Assembly (NCBI RefSeq): GCF_007923445.1
Contig: NZ_VOJI01000008.1
Span: 1-64,000 of the forward strand
DNA: 64,000 bases
From: Puniceibacterium confluentis
GTDB taxonomy: Bacteria; Pseudomonadota; Alphaproteobacteria; Rhodobacterales; Rhodobacteraceae
Reading direction: 5' to 3'
In this document: positions 45,237 through 55,044 of the stretch, in pieces
Layout: each line of letters begins with the position of its first letter
Numbering within the stretch: position 1 is the first letter of the stretch
Made by a program: the position numbers and the translations under genes
Notes under the pieces: generated by a model
The model's input: only the letters and a program-made list of their open reading frames with translations
Told to the model about the DNA's origin: nothing
Databases searched by the model: none

Positions 45237-46124
45237 TTGAAGAATCCCGTCGGCATTATCTCGATGCAGTTCGTGCGCCCCTTCACCGGCGCCCATTTGC
45301 ATCTGTTCAGGGAAATCAAGGCCATGGGCTTTGATTTCATCGAACTGCTCGTGCCCGAACCCGAGGACGGCATCCATCTTGCCACCGTCCGTGACGCACT
45401 GGAAGAGGCAGGTCTTGGCATCGTGCTGGCGGCCCGCGTCAATCCGCAGCGCTCGATCGCATCCGAGGACAGGGCGGCGCGGCAGGGCGGTCTGGACTAC
45501 CTGAAATCCTGCGTGGACAGCGCGGCGGCACTGGGGGCCACGATCATTGGCGGCCCGCTTTACGGCGAACCGATGGTCTTTGCCGGCCGTCCTCCGCTGC
45601 CGCGCAGCGCCGATGAGATGAAGGCCCGCGCCGACCGCATGATCTCCGGTCTGGCCGAGGTCGCGCCGCTTGCGCGCACGGCCGGTCAGGTCTTTGCGGT
45701 CGAGCCGCTGAACCGTTTCGAGACGGACATGCTCAACACCACGATCCAGGGGATCGCGCTTGTCGATGCGGTGGATGATGCGGGTCTCGGGCTGATGCTG
45801 GACACCTTCCACATGAACATGGAGGATCAGTCGATCCCTGACGCGATCCGTCTGGCGGGCAGGCGCACGGTGCATTTTCAGGCCAATGAAAACCACCGCG
45901 GCTTTCCCGGTACCGGCAACATGGACTGGCCCGCGATCATGCGGGCGCTGCATCAGGTCGGCTATTGCGGCCCGTTGTCCCTGGAGCCGTTCAGGCGGGA
46001 CGATCAGCGCCTGGCCCTGCCGATCGCCCACTGGCGCGCCCCGGCCGAGGATGAAACGCCCAAGTTGCGCGCCGGCCTTGCGCTGATCCGCTCGGCGCTG
46101 GATTTTGCGGAGTATGCCCAATGA
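45237..46124 (+). CDS. sugar phosphate isomerase/epimerase (TIM barrel)
   Basis: A 295-residue protein of the AP-endonuclease-2-like TIM-barrel family that includes tagatose/psicose 3-epimerases and hydroxypyruvate isomerases. Metal ligands are visible as [10 protein letters not shown] (Glu), [10 protein letters not shown] (Asp-His), [19 protein letters not shown] (His, Asn, Glu) and LSLEPFRRD (final Glu). The start is taken at TTG 45237, which follows AAGGACT; no ATG lies before the homology. It overlaps the next gene by four bases. It probably epimerises the sugar imported by the ABC system. Confidence 0.85.
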   Translation: MKNPVGIISMQFVRPFTGAHLHLFREIKAMGFDFIELLVPEPEDGIHLATVRDALEEAGLGIVLAARVNPQRSIASEDRAARQGGLDYLKSCVDSAAALGATIIGGPLYGEPMVFAGRPPLPRSADEMKARADRMISGLAEVAPLARTAGQVFAVEPLNRFETDMLNTTIQGIALVDAVDDAGLGLMLDTFHMNMEDQSIPDAIRLAGRRTVHFQANENHRGFPGTGNMDWPAIMRALHQVGYCGPLSLEPFRRDDQRLALPIAHWRAPAEDETPKLRAGLALIRSALDFAEYAQ

Positions 46125-47122
46125 CCCTGAACATCGGATGGATCGGCTGCGGCCGTCACGCCACATGGATGCTGCTGCCCCAGATCGGGCGCGCGGGGAT
46201 GCGCATCGCCGCCCTGTGTGACCGCGACGCGGCAGCGCTGGCCAACACTGCGGGGCATTATGGCGTGACGCAGACCTATACCGACTGGCGCGACCTGCTG
46301 GAGCAACCGGGGCTGGATGCGATCTGCATGGCGGTCGGCCCCGGGGTGCATCATGCCGCGACCCTTGCCGCTCTGGACAAGGGGCTGCCGGTGTTCATGG
46401 AAAAACCCCCCGCCGCCACCCATGCCGAAGCGCAGGAGTTGCAACTAGCCTCCGAACGTACCGGTGTGCCGGTCTATGTCGGGTTCATGAAACGCTATTC
46501 AACCGGCAACAGGATCGCGCAGAACATCCTGCGCGGCCGGGACTTTGGCCCTGTTCTCGGGCTGACAGGCAGCTATATGACCGCTCCGACCTATTTTGCG
46601 GGCGAAGTGGACTACAGCGGCTTCTACCTGCACCATTGCGTGCATTACATGGATCTGATGCCCTGGCTCGCAGGCAGTCCGATCGCCGAAATGACGGTGC
46701 GCCGCAACACTCCCGCGCCGGGGCGGATCCTGTTTCACATGGGGTTCAGTTGCGAAAACGGCGTGATCGGCAATGTGGTCATGGGCACGGTCCAGTCGCG
46801 CGGCACGCCGATGGAACAGATCACGGTCATGGGTGACCACAACCGCATCGAGGTCGACAACGTCATCCACGTGGCCTGGCACCGCGATCCGCAATTCAAG
46901 GCCGAAGACCCCCTGGCGGTTCTGGATGGGGCTTCTGACAGCCTTGTCTGGCAGCCGAATTTCACCGCCGCCGCGAACGAGGATCACAAGGGCTATGCCG
47001 CGCTGATGGCGGATGTCGCAAAAGGGTTGTCCGGCCAGCCGACAGCGGCCCCGGTGATCGCGGACGGGGTCACGGCGATGGCAAACCTTGAACGCATGAT
47101 AGCGGGGCTCGAGGGCATCTAG
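46121..47122 (+). CDS. Gfo/Idh/MocA-family oxidoreductase
   Basis: A 333-residue NAD(P)-dependent dehydrogenase. The Rossmann motif [13 protein letters not shown] is at the N-terminus, and the [14 protein letters not shown] segment with the catalytic Lys is near residue 90-104; the C-terminal beta-sheet domain contains the [15 protein letters not shown] His motif. It is the last gene of the sugar operon and its TAG stop overlaps the TAG of the convergent tautomerase gene. Oxidation of a sugar or cyclitol at one hydroxyl is the likely role. Confidence 0.88.
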   Translation: MTLNIGWIGCGRHATWMLLPQIGRAGMRIAALCDRDAAALANTAGHYGVTQTYTDWRDLLEQPGLDAICMAVGPGVHHAATLAALDKGLPVFMEKPPAATHAEAQELQLASERTGVPVYVGFMKRYSTGNRIAQNILRGRDFGPVLGLTGSYMTAPTYFAGEVDYSGFYLHHCVHYMDLMPWLAGSPIAEMTVRRNTPAPGRILFHMGFSCENGVIGNVVMGTVQSRGTPMEQITVMGDHNRIEVDNVIHVAWHRDPQFKAEDPLAVLDGASDSLVWQPNFTAAANEDHKGYAALMADVAKGLSGQPTAAPVIADGVTAMANLERMIAGLEGI

Positions 47123-48192
47123 GAAGGTCGGCGTGCCGTCGGCGGGCCCGGATGGACGCGGCCGTCGAACAAAAGCCGCGCCGTGCGCATTATCCCGGCC
47201 TGCGCGACCGAGCCGCTTACGGTGCGGCGCAGAATGACCTCCACCGTGCCGGTCGGGTGCGCGATGCGGAACATGTCGCCGTCGGGCAGGGTCGCCAGCC
47301 GGCCTGCCGGCGATCCCGCCAAGGTGCAGGCGGTGGCAACCGTGACGGCGGCAAACACCCCGATGGTTGCATGACAGCGGTGCGGGATGAACGACCGTGT
47401 GGCGATCGCAGCGCCGTCGGCGGCGCTGACGAGGGTCATCTTCGGAACGCTCTTGTCGGTCACGTCACCGAGGTTCATCAGCGGGCCCGACTGCAGCCGG
47501 ATCGACTCCAGCCGTTGTTTCAATGTCGAATTTGCGTCAAGCGCTGCGCGATCCTCATCGCCCGCGAGGCCAAAGTCGCCAGCGGCCATGACGACGCAGG
47601 GCATTCCGTTGTCGATCAGCGTGCAGTCAATGCCGTCAAGGACATCGACGGCGCTGCCCGAGGGCAGCAAGGCACCGCAGGTCGACCCGGCAAGACGTTC
47701 GAACAACAAAGGCACGGCGGCATGTTGCCCCGGCACGCCGTCTATCCGAGTGGTGCCGCGATAATTGACCCGGCCCTCCTGCGTCTGGATCGTGGCGGTC
47801 GCGACCTCGCCGGTGTTCACCATATGGATCCGCACCGCCGTCTCGTCGCCCGCCACGGCGACCAGCCCACGTTCGATGGCTGCGGGACCGACCCCCGCCA
47901 GGATGTTGCCGCAGCCCTGCGCGCCGCTGACCAGCGGCTTGTCGACGAAGACCTGCAAGAACAGGTAATCCACATCCGCATCGGCACGGCTGGCGGGCGC
48001 CAGCACTGCAACCTTGGACGTCAACGGGTCCGCCCCGCCGATTCCGTCGATCTGGTTTTCATCCGGCGACCCCATGACGCGCAGCAGCACGCTGTCCCGC
48101 GCAGCGGGTTCGGCAGGCAGGTCGGAGGCGAGGAAATACGCCCCCTTGGAAGTGCCGCCCCGCATCCACAGGCAGGGGATGCCGTCAGACAT
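47119..48192 (-). CDS. 4-oxalomesaconate tautomerase (GalD/LigU-like, PrpF family)
   Basis: A 357-residue PrpF-family isomerase. The N-terminus [40 protein letters not shown] and [14 protein letters not shown] match GalD/LigU tautomerases, which move the double bond of 4-oxalomesaconate during gallate or protocatechuate 4,5-cleavage. It overlaps the aldolase gene by eight bases and is the last gene of a three-gene operon. The product would be the substrate of the LigJ-type hydratase at 9380-10408 on the same replicon. Confidence 0.88.
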   Translation of the reverse strand: MSDGIPCLWMRGGTSKGAYFLASDLPAEPAARDSVLLRVMGSPDENQIDGIGGADPLTSKVAVLAPASRADADVDYLFLQVFVDKPLVSGAQGCGNILAGVGPAAIERGLVAVAGDETAVRIHMVNTGEVATATIQTQEGRVNYRGTTRIDGVPGQHAAVPLLFERLAGSTCGALLPSGSAVDVLDGIDCTLIDNGMPCVVMAAGDFGLAGDEDRAALDANSTLKQRLESIRLQSGPLMNLGDVTDKSVPKMTLVSAADGAAIATRSFIPHRCHATIGVFAAVTVATACTLAGSPAGRLATLPDGDMFRIAHPTGTVEVILRRTVSGSVAQAGIMRTARLLFDGRVHPGPPTARRPS

Positions 48193-48862
48193 ATATCAGC
48201 CCCTTTTCGGCCAGCCGGGCGCGCATGTCATAAATGTCGAGGCCCAGTTCACCCGCCGCCAGCCGGGCGCGCTTGGACTCTTCCAGTGCCAGGCGCGCCC
48301 GGGTCTTGTCCAGCACCGCGGCAGCGTCGGCCTGCCGCACGACGCAGACGCCGTCGTCGTCGGCCACGATCACATCCCCCGCGTGGATGGTCTGACCGGC
48401 ACAGACGATGGGCACGTTGACTGACCCCAGCGTTTCCTTGACCGTGCCCTGGGCGCTGATGGCGCGCGACCAGACCGGAAAATTCATCTCGGTCAGATCG
48501 CGAATGTCGCGCACCCCGGCATCAATGATCAGCCCACGGCAGCCACGGGCCTGTGCAGAGGTCGCCAGAAGATCGCCGAAATAGCCCATGTCACAGGGGG
48601 CTGTCGGTGAAAGCACCATGACATCGCCGTCCTGCAATTGCTCGATGGCGACGTGGATCATCCAGTTGTCGCCCGGGGCCGCGCTTATCGTGACGGCGGA
48701 TCCGGCGGTGCGCGCGCCGGTGTAGATCGGGCGCAGATGCGACGCGAGGCAGCCGATCCGGCCTTGCGCCTCGTGCACCGTGGCGACGCCCGCAGTCCCC
48801 AGGGCGTCGATGACAGCGCGGTCGGCGCGGGGAATGTTCCGGATCACCTGATGCATGGTCAA
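48185..48862 (-). CDS. 4-carboxy-4-hydroxy-2-oxoadipate (CHA/HMG) aldolase
   Basis: A 225-residue class II aldolase of the LigK/GalC (RraA-fold) family that splits 4-carboxy-4-hydroxy-2-oxoadipate into pyruvate and oxaloacetate and also decarboxylates oxaloacetate. [20 protein letters not shown] and the [10 protein letters not shown] motif (with the Arg-Asp pair of the active site) lie at about 94-125, and [20 protein letters not shown] at the C-terminus is a group hallmark. It overlaps the dioxygenase gene by four bases (ATGA) and the tautomerase gene by eight. Confidence 0.92.
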   Translation of the reverse strand: MTMHQVIRNIPRADRAVIDALGTAGVATVHEAQGRIGCLASHLRPIYTGARTAGSAVTISAAPGDNWMIHVAIEQLQDGDVMVLSPTAPCDMGYFGDLLATSAQARGCRGLIIDAGVRDIRDLTEMNFPVWSRAISAQGTVKETLGSVNVPIVCAGQTIHAGDVIVADDDGVCVVRQADAAAVLDKTRARLALEESKRARLAAGELGLDIYDMRARLAEKGLIYV

Positions 48863-49821
48863 ATCTCCTTTGGCACAGGGGGCGTGCCGTGGGTGTGGAA
48901 GGTTTCAATGGTCTTGAGCCCCCAGGCCTGACCCTTCTTGCGGTCGGCCTCGGTCCAGCACACAGGCTCCCAGTCCGGTGCCAGGATCAGCCGGGCGCCG
49001 GAGTTGGCCAGTTCCACGCGGTTGCCGGCGGGCTCCCAGACATAGAGAAAGAACGTGCCCTGAATGGCGTGCTTGTGAGGGCCGGTCTCGATATGCACAC
49101 CATTCTGCAGAAAGATATCGGCGGCCCGCAGGATATCTTCGCGCTGGTCGGTGGCATAGGTCACATGATGCAGCCGCGCCCTACCGCCGGCATGCTCTTC
49201 GGTGCAGGCAAGGTCATAGGTCTTGTTGTTGACTGTGAACCAACAGCCGCCGATGCGTCCATTGTCGAGCTGGATCAGCTCGGTCACGCGGCTTCCAAGA
49301 CAGGTTTCCATGAAACGACGGAATTCGGCGACGTCGGAGGCAAGCAGGTTGAGGTGATCCAGCCGGCGGGGGGCGGCCCCGGTGAAGGCAGAGGCCGTGT
49401 TCTTCAGCGCGGCGCGATCGTCGTTGTCCTGCGCCGTGTACCAGACGGTGTCGTAATACAGCTCAAAGACATGCCCGAAAGGATCTTCGAAGCGAAAGGC
49501 GCGGCCATGACTTTCGTCGCCGTCGATCCAGCCGAGCACCTTGTACCCCGAAGCCTCGACAGCCCTGACCCGCCGATCCAGGGCGGCGGGCGAAGCGGCG
49601 CGATAGCCGATATGAGCGACTCCGGTCGTCTCAGAACGCGTCAGCTTCAATGTGCAGAATTCATAGTCGTCCCAGGCCCGCAAATAGGCCGAGGTTTCGT
49701 CGCGTGCCGACAGCTTCAACCCGTAAACACGGGTGAAGAAGTCGAGACTTGCCTCGAACTTGTCGGTCAGCATCTCGACATGCCCGAGATGCGCGATGTC
49801 AAGGCAAGGTTCACTGGTCAT
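48859..49821 (-). CDS. type I extradiol (VOC) dioxygenase
   Basis: A 320-residue two-domain VOC protein resembling catechol 2,3-dioxygenase. The iron ligands are visible as [12 protein letters not shown] (His, near residue 157), [12 protein letters not shown] (His, near 221) and [13 protein letters not shown] (Glu, near 273). ATG 49821 is chosen because the longer frame begins with 60 unrelated Arg-rich residues. It is the first gene of an operon with the CHA aldolase and tautomerase, which normally follow LigAB- or GalA-type (LigB superfamily) dioxygenases, so this pairing is unexpected. Confidence 0.87.
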   Translation of the reverse strand: MTSEPCLDIAHLGHVEMLTDKFEASLDFFTRVYGLKLSARDETSAYLRAWDDYEFCTLKLTRSETTGVAHIGYRAASPAALDRRVRAVEASGYKVLGWIDGDESHGRAFRFEDPFGHVFELYYDTVWYTAQDNDDRAALKNTASAFTGAAPRRLDHLNLLASDVAEFRRFMETCLGSRVTELIQLDNGRIGGCWFTVNNKTYDLACTEEHAGGRARLHHVTYATDQREDILRAADIFLQNGVHIETGPHKHAIQGTFFLYVWEPAGNRVELANSGARLILAPDWEPVCWTEADRKKGQAWGLKTIETFHTHGTPPVPKEI

Positions 49822-50584
49822 GGGTTTCCCGTTCTCTCTGGCGCGACGGCGCCGCCGCAACACAAGACAATATCCGCGGCCGGTGCGGAAATGACTGGCG
49901 CGGTTCGGCAGGCGAACATGTGGTCTCTCCTTGGCAGTCGATGAGAGAAACACTGAAGCCCGCCGTGGCAACGGGCAATTCGAAAGGCCGTGTCCCATCA
50001 TAAGTTTGTGCTATGGCGATGTGCGGATGGCAGTGGCGAAGGATGTCGGACGCCGAGGTTGCGAGCGCCAGCGGACGGACGCGAGGTGCCAAGGTGGGTC
50101 TGCAACGGTGCAGCCCCGCTGACAACCAATCAGGTGTGATGTGAATGTGTCGAGATCCGGGTCATGTACGGCGGAATCATCTTTCCGTAGCCGACCTTCC
50201 CGGGACCGCCCAATCGCAGTGCCCACCGCCTTGGGCAAAGTTGGCACGGGGGAGGCTTTGACGCAGAAAGGCGCCTTGCGGCGTGAAACTGCTGTGGCCT
50301 TTGATTTCATGAGACGCGGCCGATCTCGACTGTGCCGTGGGCGCTGAAGTGGTGGATGAGAGCAATGTGGATGAGGGTTCCGGCGGTCCGGCGGTCGTGA
50401 TTGCGTCGCGCGCGCGGGCGGCGGCGCCGTCCTTCTGCCACCGCCACGGGCAGCAGCGAATTCCACAGCGCGGATGCGGAGGGGGTGCCGATGGCTGGAA
50501 GCCGCTTGCGCCATATGCGCCGCTCCTGGGCACCCAGCTTTCAGGACGGCATTCGCCGTCGCCCGCAAAAGGGAGTACAGCGGA
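49822..50584. other. 760-bp region without a recognised gene
   Basis: The first part must hold the promoter of the dioxygenase operon. Beyond about 50000 only short open frames of low resemblance are seen on either strand, with no RNA gene or mobile-element end that I can identify. Confidence 0.4.
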
Positions 50585-51000
50585 ACCGGGTCAGGCGGGG
50601 CGTGCCACAGGCTTTGCCAACTCGAACAGCCCCACTGGCACCGAGGTCAGGCCGTCGCACAGGATTTCCGAGGAATAGGCGGCAGTGTCGAGCGCCAGCG
50701 CCATTACGGCGCAGCGCGACCCTTCACTGTCCACCCTCCACAGGGCCGGGGTGTCGTGGGTGAACCGGATCAGGCCAAGGCTATAGTAGATCAGGAACAG
50801 TTGCACCAGCAGCGGCGTGCGGCGAATGGCAATCATGCAGGCGCGGGTAATATCCGACACCGCCCGACGGTGCGACGTGCGCATGAGGGCCAGGCCAGGC
50901 CCGAAGTGGAACCCGATCGCGACTGACAGCGCCGCCAGCGTAAGTGTCACCACAATCCTTTGAGCACGACGGGCACCGGCAGCCGGATGACATCAATCAT
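50585..51000 (-). pseudogene. amino-acid ABC transporter permease pseudogene (HisM-like)
   Basis: ATG near 50998 opens MIDVIRLPVPVVLKGLW, then a one-base frameshift near 50945 leads into VTLTLAALSVAIGFHFGPGL, ALMRTSHRRAVSDITRACMI and RTPLLVQLFLIYYSLGLI, which match the N-terminal half of His/Glu/opine permeases. The EAA loop and last helices are missing; the frame ends after VPVGLFELAKPVARPA. It is inactive. Confidence 0.82.
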
Positions 51001-51029
51001 GTCAAGTCCTCGATCCGGCGGACAGGGTG

Positions 51030-51845
51030 CGTTCGACCCGGCCCATCCCTCTCATGGTTTGCGGGCAAACCGCTGCCGGGCAGTGGATCGCCACCCGACA
51101 AAACAACCCGCGCCGCAGCGGGATGTCGGTAATGTCGCGACACCAGACCCGGTTCTGGCGCGTAATTGGCAGCTTCCTCGGCAGGTAAGGACAGATCGGG
51201 TGCTTGGTTAGGCTTCTTGCTGGTGTTGGGGCCTTTGTACCCTCTCATGCAGGTAAACATGCACTGCCGGGCGTCGGATGGCTTGAAGCCCCAAGACGCG
51301 CATCAGACGACGCAGGCGGTGACGACCGGCAGGAAACCCGCCAGGTGGCAGGGTGCCATCTGGCGGCTGCCAAAGAACGGGTATTTTGTGAACACCCGGT
51401 CGATCTCGGTCATCAGCTTCAGCGTTTCAGCATCTGTCCCAACCGGTGTGCAATACAGCGACGACCGGCCGATCTTCCGCAGCTTGCACTGCCGGGTCAG
51501 GCTCAGGACCGTATGATCCTTGCGGGGCATCGCTTTGCGTTCCCCCTCTCATCGGTACTGCGTATCAACTGCCGGGCTCACCGCTTCTGCCCTTGTGACA
51601 ATAAATCATATTCGACCGACACCTTCCCGATCCTGGCGCGGCGTTCCCTGATTTCGGCCCTCTTTTCCCTGCCAGAAAAACACACCCGTCAGGCCGTCAA
51701 TCGACCGTTTCAATGTTGTTACCTGCGTTGGGTGGGTCTTGTGCCCGGCCGCGATCTCTTGCGCCGTCTTGTCTCCGCGCACCGCCTCAGGCGCTACCAT
51801 AGCTTTGAACTTGTTCGAAAAACTCCGTCTCCTGGTCATGGATGT
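51030..51845 (-). mobile_element. IS3-family element remnant (orfA and orfB)
   Basis: On the minus strand, orfA reads FSNKFKAMVAPEAVRGDKTA and QEIAAGHKTHPTQVTTLKRS (51839-51700), the IS3 HTH. orfB pieces follow: RQCKLRKIGRSSLYCTPVG, LMTEIDRVFTKYPFFGSRQM (51530-51400) and YKGPNTSKKPN with a W-C-R-D-I-T segment (51230-51120). Frameshifts break both and the DDE core is mostly missing, so it is inactive. No terminal inverted repeats could be assigned. Confidence 0.82.
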
Positions 51846-51944
51846 ATCCCGTCATCAGTGTTGGATACATCCTGGCAAGCTGCCCAGAGTTGCCGGACCA
51901 CTTCAGGGCAGGTCGGGTGTACAGAATATCCCTCCAAATCGGTA

Positions 51945-51993
51945 TTGCCGAACCGCTGTGGATGAGACTATAGTTATTATGTATACACATAAT
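51945..51993 (+). promoter_or_regulatory. hutF promoter with overlapping operator
   Basis: TTGCCG (51945-51950) and TATAGT (51969-51974) are spaced by 18 bases. ATTATGT (51976-51982) and ACATAAT (51987-51993) form an exact inverted repeat with spacer ATAC, reaching the predicted start of transcription and stopping two bases before the ATG. The core TGTATACA resembles HutC-type operators. A leader this short has no room for a normal ribosome site. Confidence 0.55.
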
Positions 51994-51995
51994 GG

Positions 51996-53363
51996 ATGGC
52001 GACCGTGATCTTTGCGACCAATGCCTTGTTGCCGGACGGATGGGCCCGGAACGTCCGGGTGACCCAGTCCGATGGCGTGATCGTCAAGGTCACCTCGGGC
52101 ACCACGGCCGAGGCGGGCGACATCCGCGTATCGACCCTGTTGCCCGCTCTGTCCAACCTGCACAGCCATGCCTTTCAGCGGGCGATGGCGGGCATGACCG
52201 AACACCGGATCGCAGGGCGGGACAGTTTCTGGACCTGGCGCGACCTGATGTACCGGTTCACCAGGCAACTGACGCCCGAACAGGTCGAGGCGATCGCCGC
52301 TTTTGTGTTCATGGAGATGCAGGAGGCGGGCTATGCGGCGGTCGGTGAATTCCACTACCTGCATCATCAGCCGGACGGGGCGCCTTACGGCGACATGGCC
52401 GAGCTTTCCGCGCGGATATTGGCGGCGGCTGACCAGACGGGCATCGGCCTGACCCATTTGCCGGTGCTTTACACCTATGGCGGGGCAGGGGCGCAGCCGC
52501 TGGCCGCCGGACAGGGGCGGTTCAGCAACACGGTCGAGCGTTTCGCAGAGTTGCTCGATGCCGTGCGCCGCGCCGCGCAGGTCTTGCCCGCCGATACCCG
52601 CGTCGGCATCGCCCCGCATTCGCTGCGGGCCACGAACCCGGCCGATCTGGCCGAGGTTCTGTCTTTGGCGAACGGCAATCCGGTCCACATCCATGTGGCG
52701 GAACAGCCCAGGGAAGTGGCTGACATCAGCGCATGGCTTGGCGCGCGTCCGGTGGAATGGCTGTTGCACAATGCCGCGCTCGGGCCGGACTGGTGCCTGA
52801 TCCATGCCACCCACATGACCGCAGCCGAGACGGAAAACCTGGCGCGGACCGGCGCAGTCGCAGGTCTGTGCCCGATCACCGAAGCCAACCTGGGCGATGG
52901 TCCGTTCAATGGACCCGGGTGGCTGGCGGCGGGCGGGGCGTTCGGACTCGGTTCCGACAGCAACGTGCGGATCTCGCTGACCGAGGAATTGCGCACGCTG
53001 GAGTACAGCCAGCGGCTGCGCGATCTGGCCCGAAATATCCTCGTCAACGGCGAGGGGTCGGTGGGGCAGGCGCTGTATACCGGAGCGGCACTGGGCGGGG
53101 CACAGGCCCTGGGACGCAAGGCGGGGCAGATCGCGGCGGGTCATCTGGCGGACCTTACCGCGATCGACGCCGACCATCCGACGCTGTGTGCCCTGCGGCC
53201 CGATCAACTGCTGGACGGGCTGGCCTTTGCCGCGACGGATCAGGTCGTAACCGACGTCTGGTCGGCCGGGCGGCACCGCGTGCAAGGTGGTCGGCACGTT
53301 CATCGCGACGCCATCGTTGCGGGCTGGCGTCAGGCTGTTGCGGGTCTGCTGGCCTCGGTCTGA
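51996..53363 (+). CDS. hutF: formimidoylglutamate deiminase
   Basis: A 455-residue zinc amidohydrolase that converts N-formimidoyl-L-glutamate to N-formylglutamate and ammonia in the five-step histidine pathway. The metal-binding NLHSHAFQRAMAG (HxH near residue 56), HIHVAEQPREV, LIHATHMTAAE and FGLGSDSNVRISL (catalytic Asp) are all present. The other hut genes (hutH, hutU, hutI, hutG) are not here. There is no Shine-Dalgarno sequence before ATG 51996. The 3' end overlaps hutD on the other strand by 34 bases. Confidence 0.93.
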   Translation: MATVIFATNALLPDGWARNVRVTQSDGVIVKVTSGTTAEAGDIRVSTLLPALSNLHSHAFQRAMAGMTEHRIAGRDSFWTWRDLMYRFTRQLTPEQVEAIAAFVFMEMQEAGYAAVGEFHYLHHQPDGAPYGDMAELSARILAAADQTGIGLTHLPVLYTYGGAGAQPLAAGQGRFSNTVERFAELLDAVRRAAQVLPADTRVGIAPHSLRATNPADLAEVLSLANGNPVHIHVAEQPREVADISAWLGARPVEWLLHNAALGPDWCLIHATHMTAAETENLARTGAVAGLCPITEANLGDGPFNGPGWLAAGGAFGLGSDSNVRISLTEELRTLEYSQRLRDLARNILVNGEGSVGQALYTGAALGGAQALGRKAGQIAAGHLADLTAIDADHPTLCALRPDQLLDGLAFAATDQVVTDVWSAGRHRVQGGRHVHRDAIVAGWRQAVAGLLASV

Positions 53364-53896
53364 ACGTCAGACAGGCGCACCAGAATCGCAGTGGCCGCCT
53401 CTGCCACGACGATGTCCCCAAGTTTTCCGAGTGCGCAGGCTCCCGGCGGGACGATGGATCCGGCGACCGTGACCGCACCTGCCAAGACCAGCAGTCCAGC
53501 CAGGTCCGGGCGGCCCGCACTCCGGTCCGGACCACGAATGACGGTGACCTCGGCAGAGATCCGGGCAGGGTCGTATATCACATTGAGATCGCGGATGGGT
53601 CCGCCCACCATACGGCTGTCAATTGCCAGATCGCCCGAAAAGGCGATGGGTTGCAGCGGGCGGGCGGCCAGAATGCTGTTGGCCGCATGCAGGTCGAGTC
53701 CGGCGCCGTCAATGACCGTCAGGATGCGGTCATATCCAGCAAAAGAAGAGAATGGCCCGTCCGAGGCGACCTCGGCAACGCTCAGCCGCCACCGCCAGTC
53801 GCCCGCCGCCCTGTCCCGCGCGATTTCATGAGTGATGCCGCCGCCGTTTTTCCACGCGCTGGTCGCAAATTCGGCAGGGGTGATGATGCGAAACAT
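53330..53896 (-). CDS. hutD: HutD family protein
   Basis: A 188-residue cupin-type protein of the HutD family, which is conserved in histidine-utilisation clusters and thought to limit hut induction rather than catalyse a step. The N-terminal WKNGGGITHEIARD and FSSFAGYDRILTVIDGAGLD motifs are clear. It is convergent with hutF and shares 34 bases with its end, so antisense overlap is possible. The palindrome TACACGTGTA at 53915-53924 upstream may be the HutC site for this gene. Confidence 0.9.
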   Translation of the reverse strand: MFRIITPAEFATSAWKNGGGITHEIARDRAAGDWRWRLSVAEVASDGPFSSFAGYDRILTVIDGAGLDLHAANSILAARPLQPIAFSGDLAIDSRMVGGPIRDLNVIYDPARISAEVTVIRGPDRSAGRPDLAGLLVLAGAVTVAGSIVPPGACALGKLGDIVVAEAATAILVRLSDVQTEASRPATA

Positions 53897-53914
53897 GGCG
53901 GCGGATATCCTTGC

Positions 53915-53924
53915 TACACGTGTA
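53915..53924. promoter_or_regulatory. palindrome upstream of hutD
   Basis: TACACGTGTA lies 19 bases before the hutD start. The half-site TGTA/TACA is shared with the inverted repeat before hutF (TGTATACA), consistent with one regulator acting on both genes. Confidence 0.4.
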
Positions 53925-54006
53925 CAATTCCATGAATCGCATAATCCGAGTTATGTATTTTTTTCGAACGTTTCATAACCCGACGCGTGGTGGCGCAGTC
54001 CGGGCT

Positions 54007-55044
54007 TCATAACAAGAAGATGTGCGCAAAGACGATGGCCTGCAACAGAAGAAACAGCGTGTTGATCGCAATCAGTATCAGCCCCCTGACACCCGGCGCG
54101 AACAGCCTTTGCAGTGACGTCTTGACGCCGAGAGCCGAGATTGCGACCACAAGCAGGAAGCGCGAGGTTTCGTTGACATGGGTCAGCAGCCCGTCCGGCA
54201 GAGGCACCAAGTTGCGCACGCCCATCAGGACGATGAAGGCCACCACGAACCATGGCAGCCCGGCGGTACCACCGGCTTCCTTGCGGAAGATGATGGCGAC
54301 AGCCGTCAGGACGACCGGCAACAGGGCCACGCGCAGCAGCTTGGTGAAGGTGGCGATGTCGCCTGCGGTGTCGCTGACCGAATACCCCGCGCCGACGACC
54401 TGCGCGACATCGTGGATCGTCGCCCCGATCATGTAGCCGCTTTCGATATCCGCCAGACCGAGATAACGGAACAATACCGGGTAGGCGATCATCGCAAGGG
54501 TGGACATTGCCGTGACGCCGACAACGGTAAGCAGAACATCCTCTTCCTTGAGGTATTTCCGGGGCAAGACCGCCGCAATGGCCATTGCCGCCGAGGCACC
54601 GCAAATCGCGACCGAGCCACCCGTGAGCAGACCGAATGCAGTGGTGCGGCCAAAGACCCTTGCGAAGGCGACGCCGCCGATCAGGGTCAGAACCAGCATC
54701 GCCACCACGCCGACCATCGGGGTGATGCCCAATTGCGAAACATCCGCAAAGGTGAGCCGAAGCCCAAGCAGCGCCACACCCAGACGCAGAAGGGTGCGCG
54801 AGCAAAAGCTGATGCCCTGCGCGGTTTGCGGCATGTCGTTCATGAAATTGAAGGCCATGCCGATCAGCAGCGCAAACAGCATCGCCGGCGCGCCATAATG
54901 CTCGGCGAGGAAACTCGACGCCAGCGCGATGGTGACCGAGAGCGCGATGCCACCGCGATGGGTCTGCATCCAATTCAACAGCCTTGGCGTCGGGGCGTGT
55001 ACCGTGGCGTCGGCCTCCAGGGCGCGCTGGTCAGGATGGGACAT
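54007..55044 (-). CDS. COG2855 exporter (CuyZ/TauZ/YeiH family)
   Basis: A 345-residue membrane protein of the UPF0324 (COG2855) family with about ten helices. Members named TauZ, SuyZ and CuyZ sit in sulfonate-degradation clusters and are proposed to export sulfite or sulfate. FGLLTGGSVAICGASAAMAI, SGYMIGATIHDVAQVVGAGY and FVVAFIVLMGVRNL are conserved. ATG 55044 overlaps the end of the dehydrogenase gene by 14 bases, placing it last in the sulfonate operon. Here it likely removes the sulfite released by the cysteate sulfo-lyase. Confidence 0.9.
   Translation of the reverse strand: MSHPDQRALEADATVHAPTPRLLNWMQTHRGGIALSVTIALASSFLAEHYGAPAMLFALLIGMAFNFMNDMPQTAQGISFCSRTLLRLGVALLGLRLTFADVSQLGITPMVGVVAMLVLTLIGGVAFARVFGRTTAFGLLTGGSVAICGASAAMAIAAVLPRKYLKEEDVLLTVVGVTAMSTLAMIAYPVLFRYLGLADIESGYMIGATIHDVAQVVGAGYSVSDTAGDIATFTKLLRVALLPVVLTAVAIIFRKEAGGTAGLPWFVVAFIVLMGVRNLVPLPDGLLTHVNETSRFLLVVAISALGVKTSLQRLFAPGVRGLILIAINTLFLLLQAIVFAHIFLL

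Noticed and set aside
44361-46166. Minus-strand open frame of about 600 codons opposite the permease and isomerase genes
   Set aside because: Composition is Arg/Gln/Asp-rich and without homology; it is an antisense shadow of two well-supported genes.
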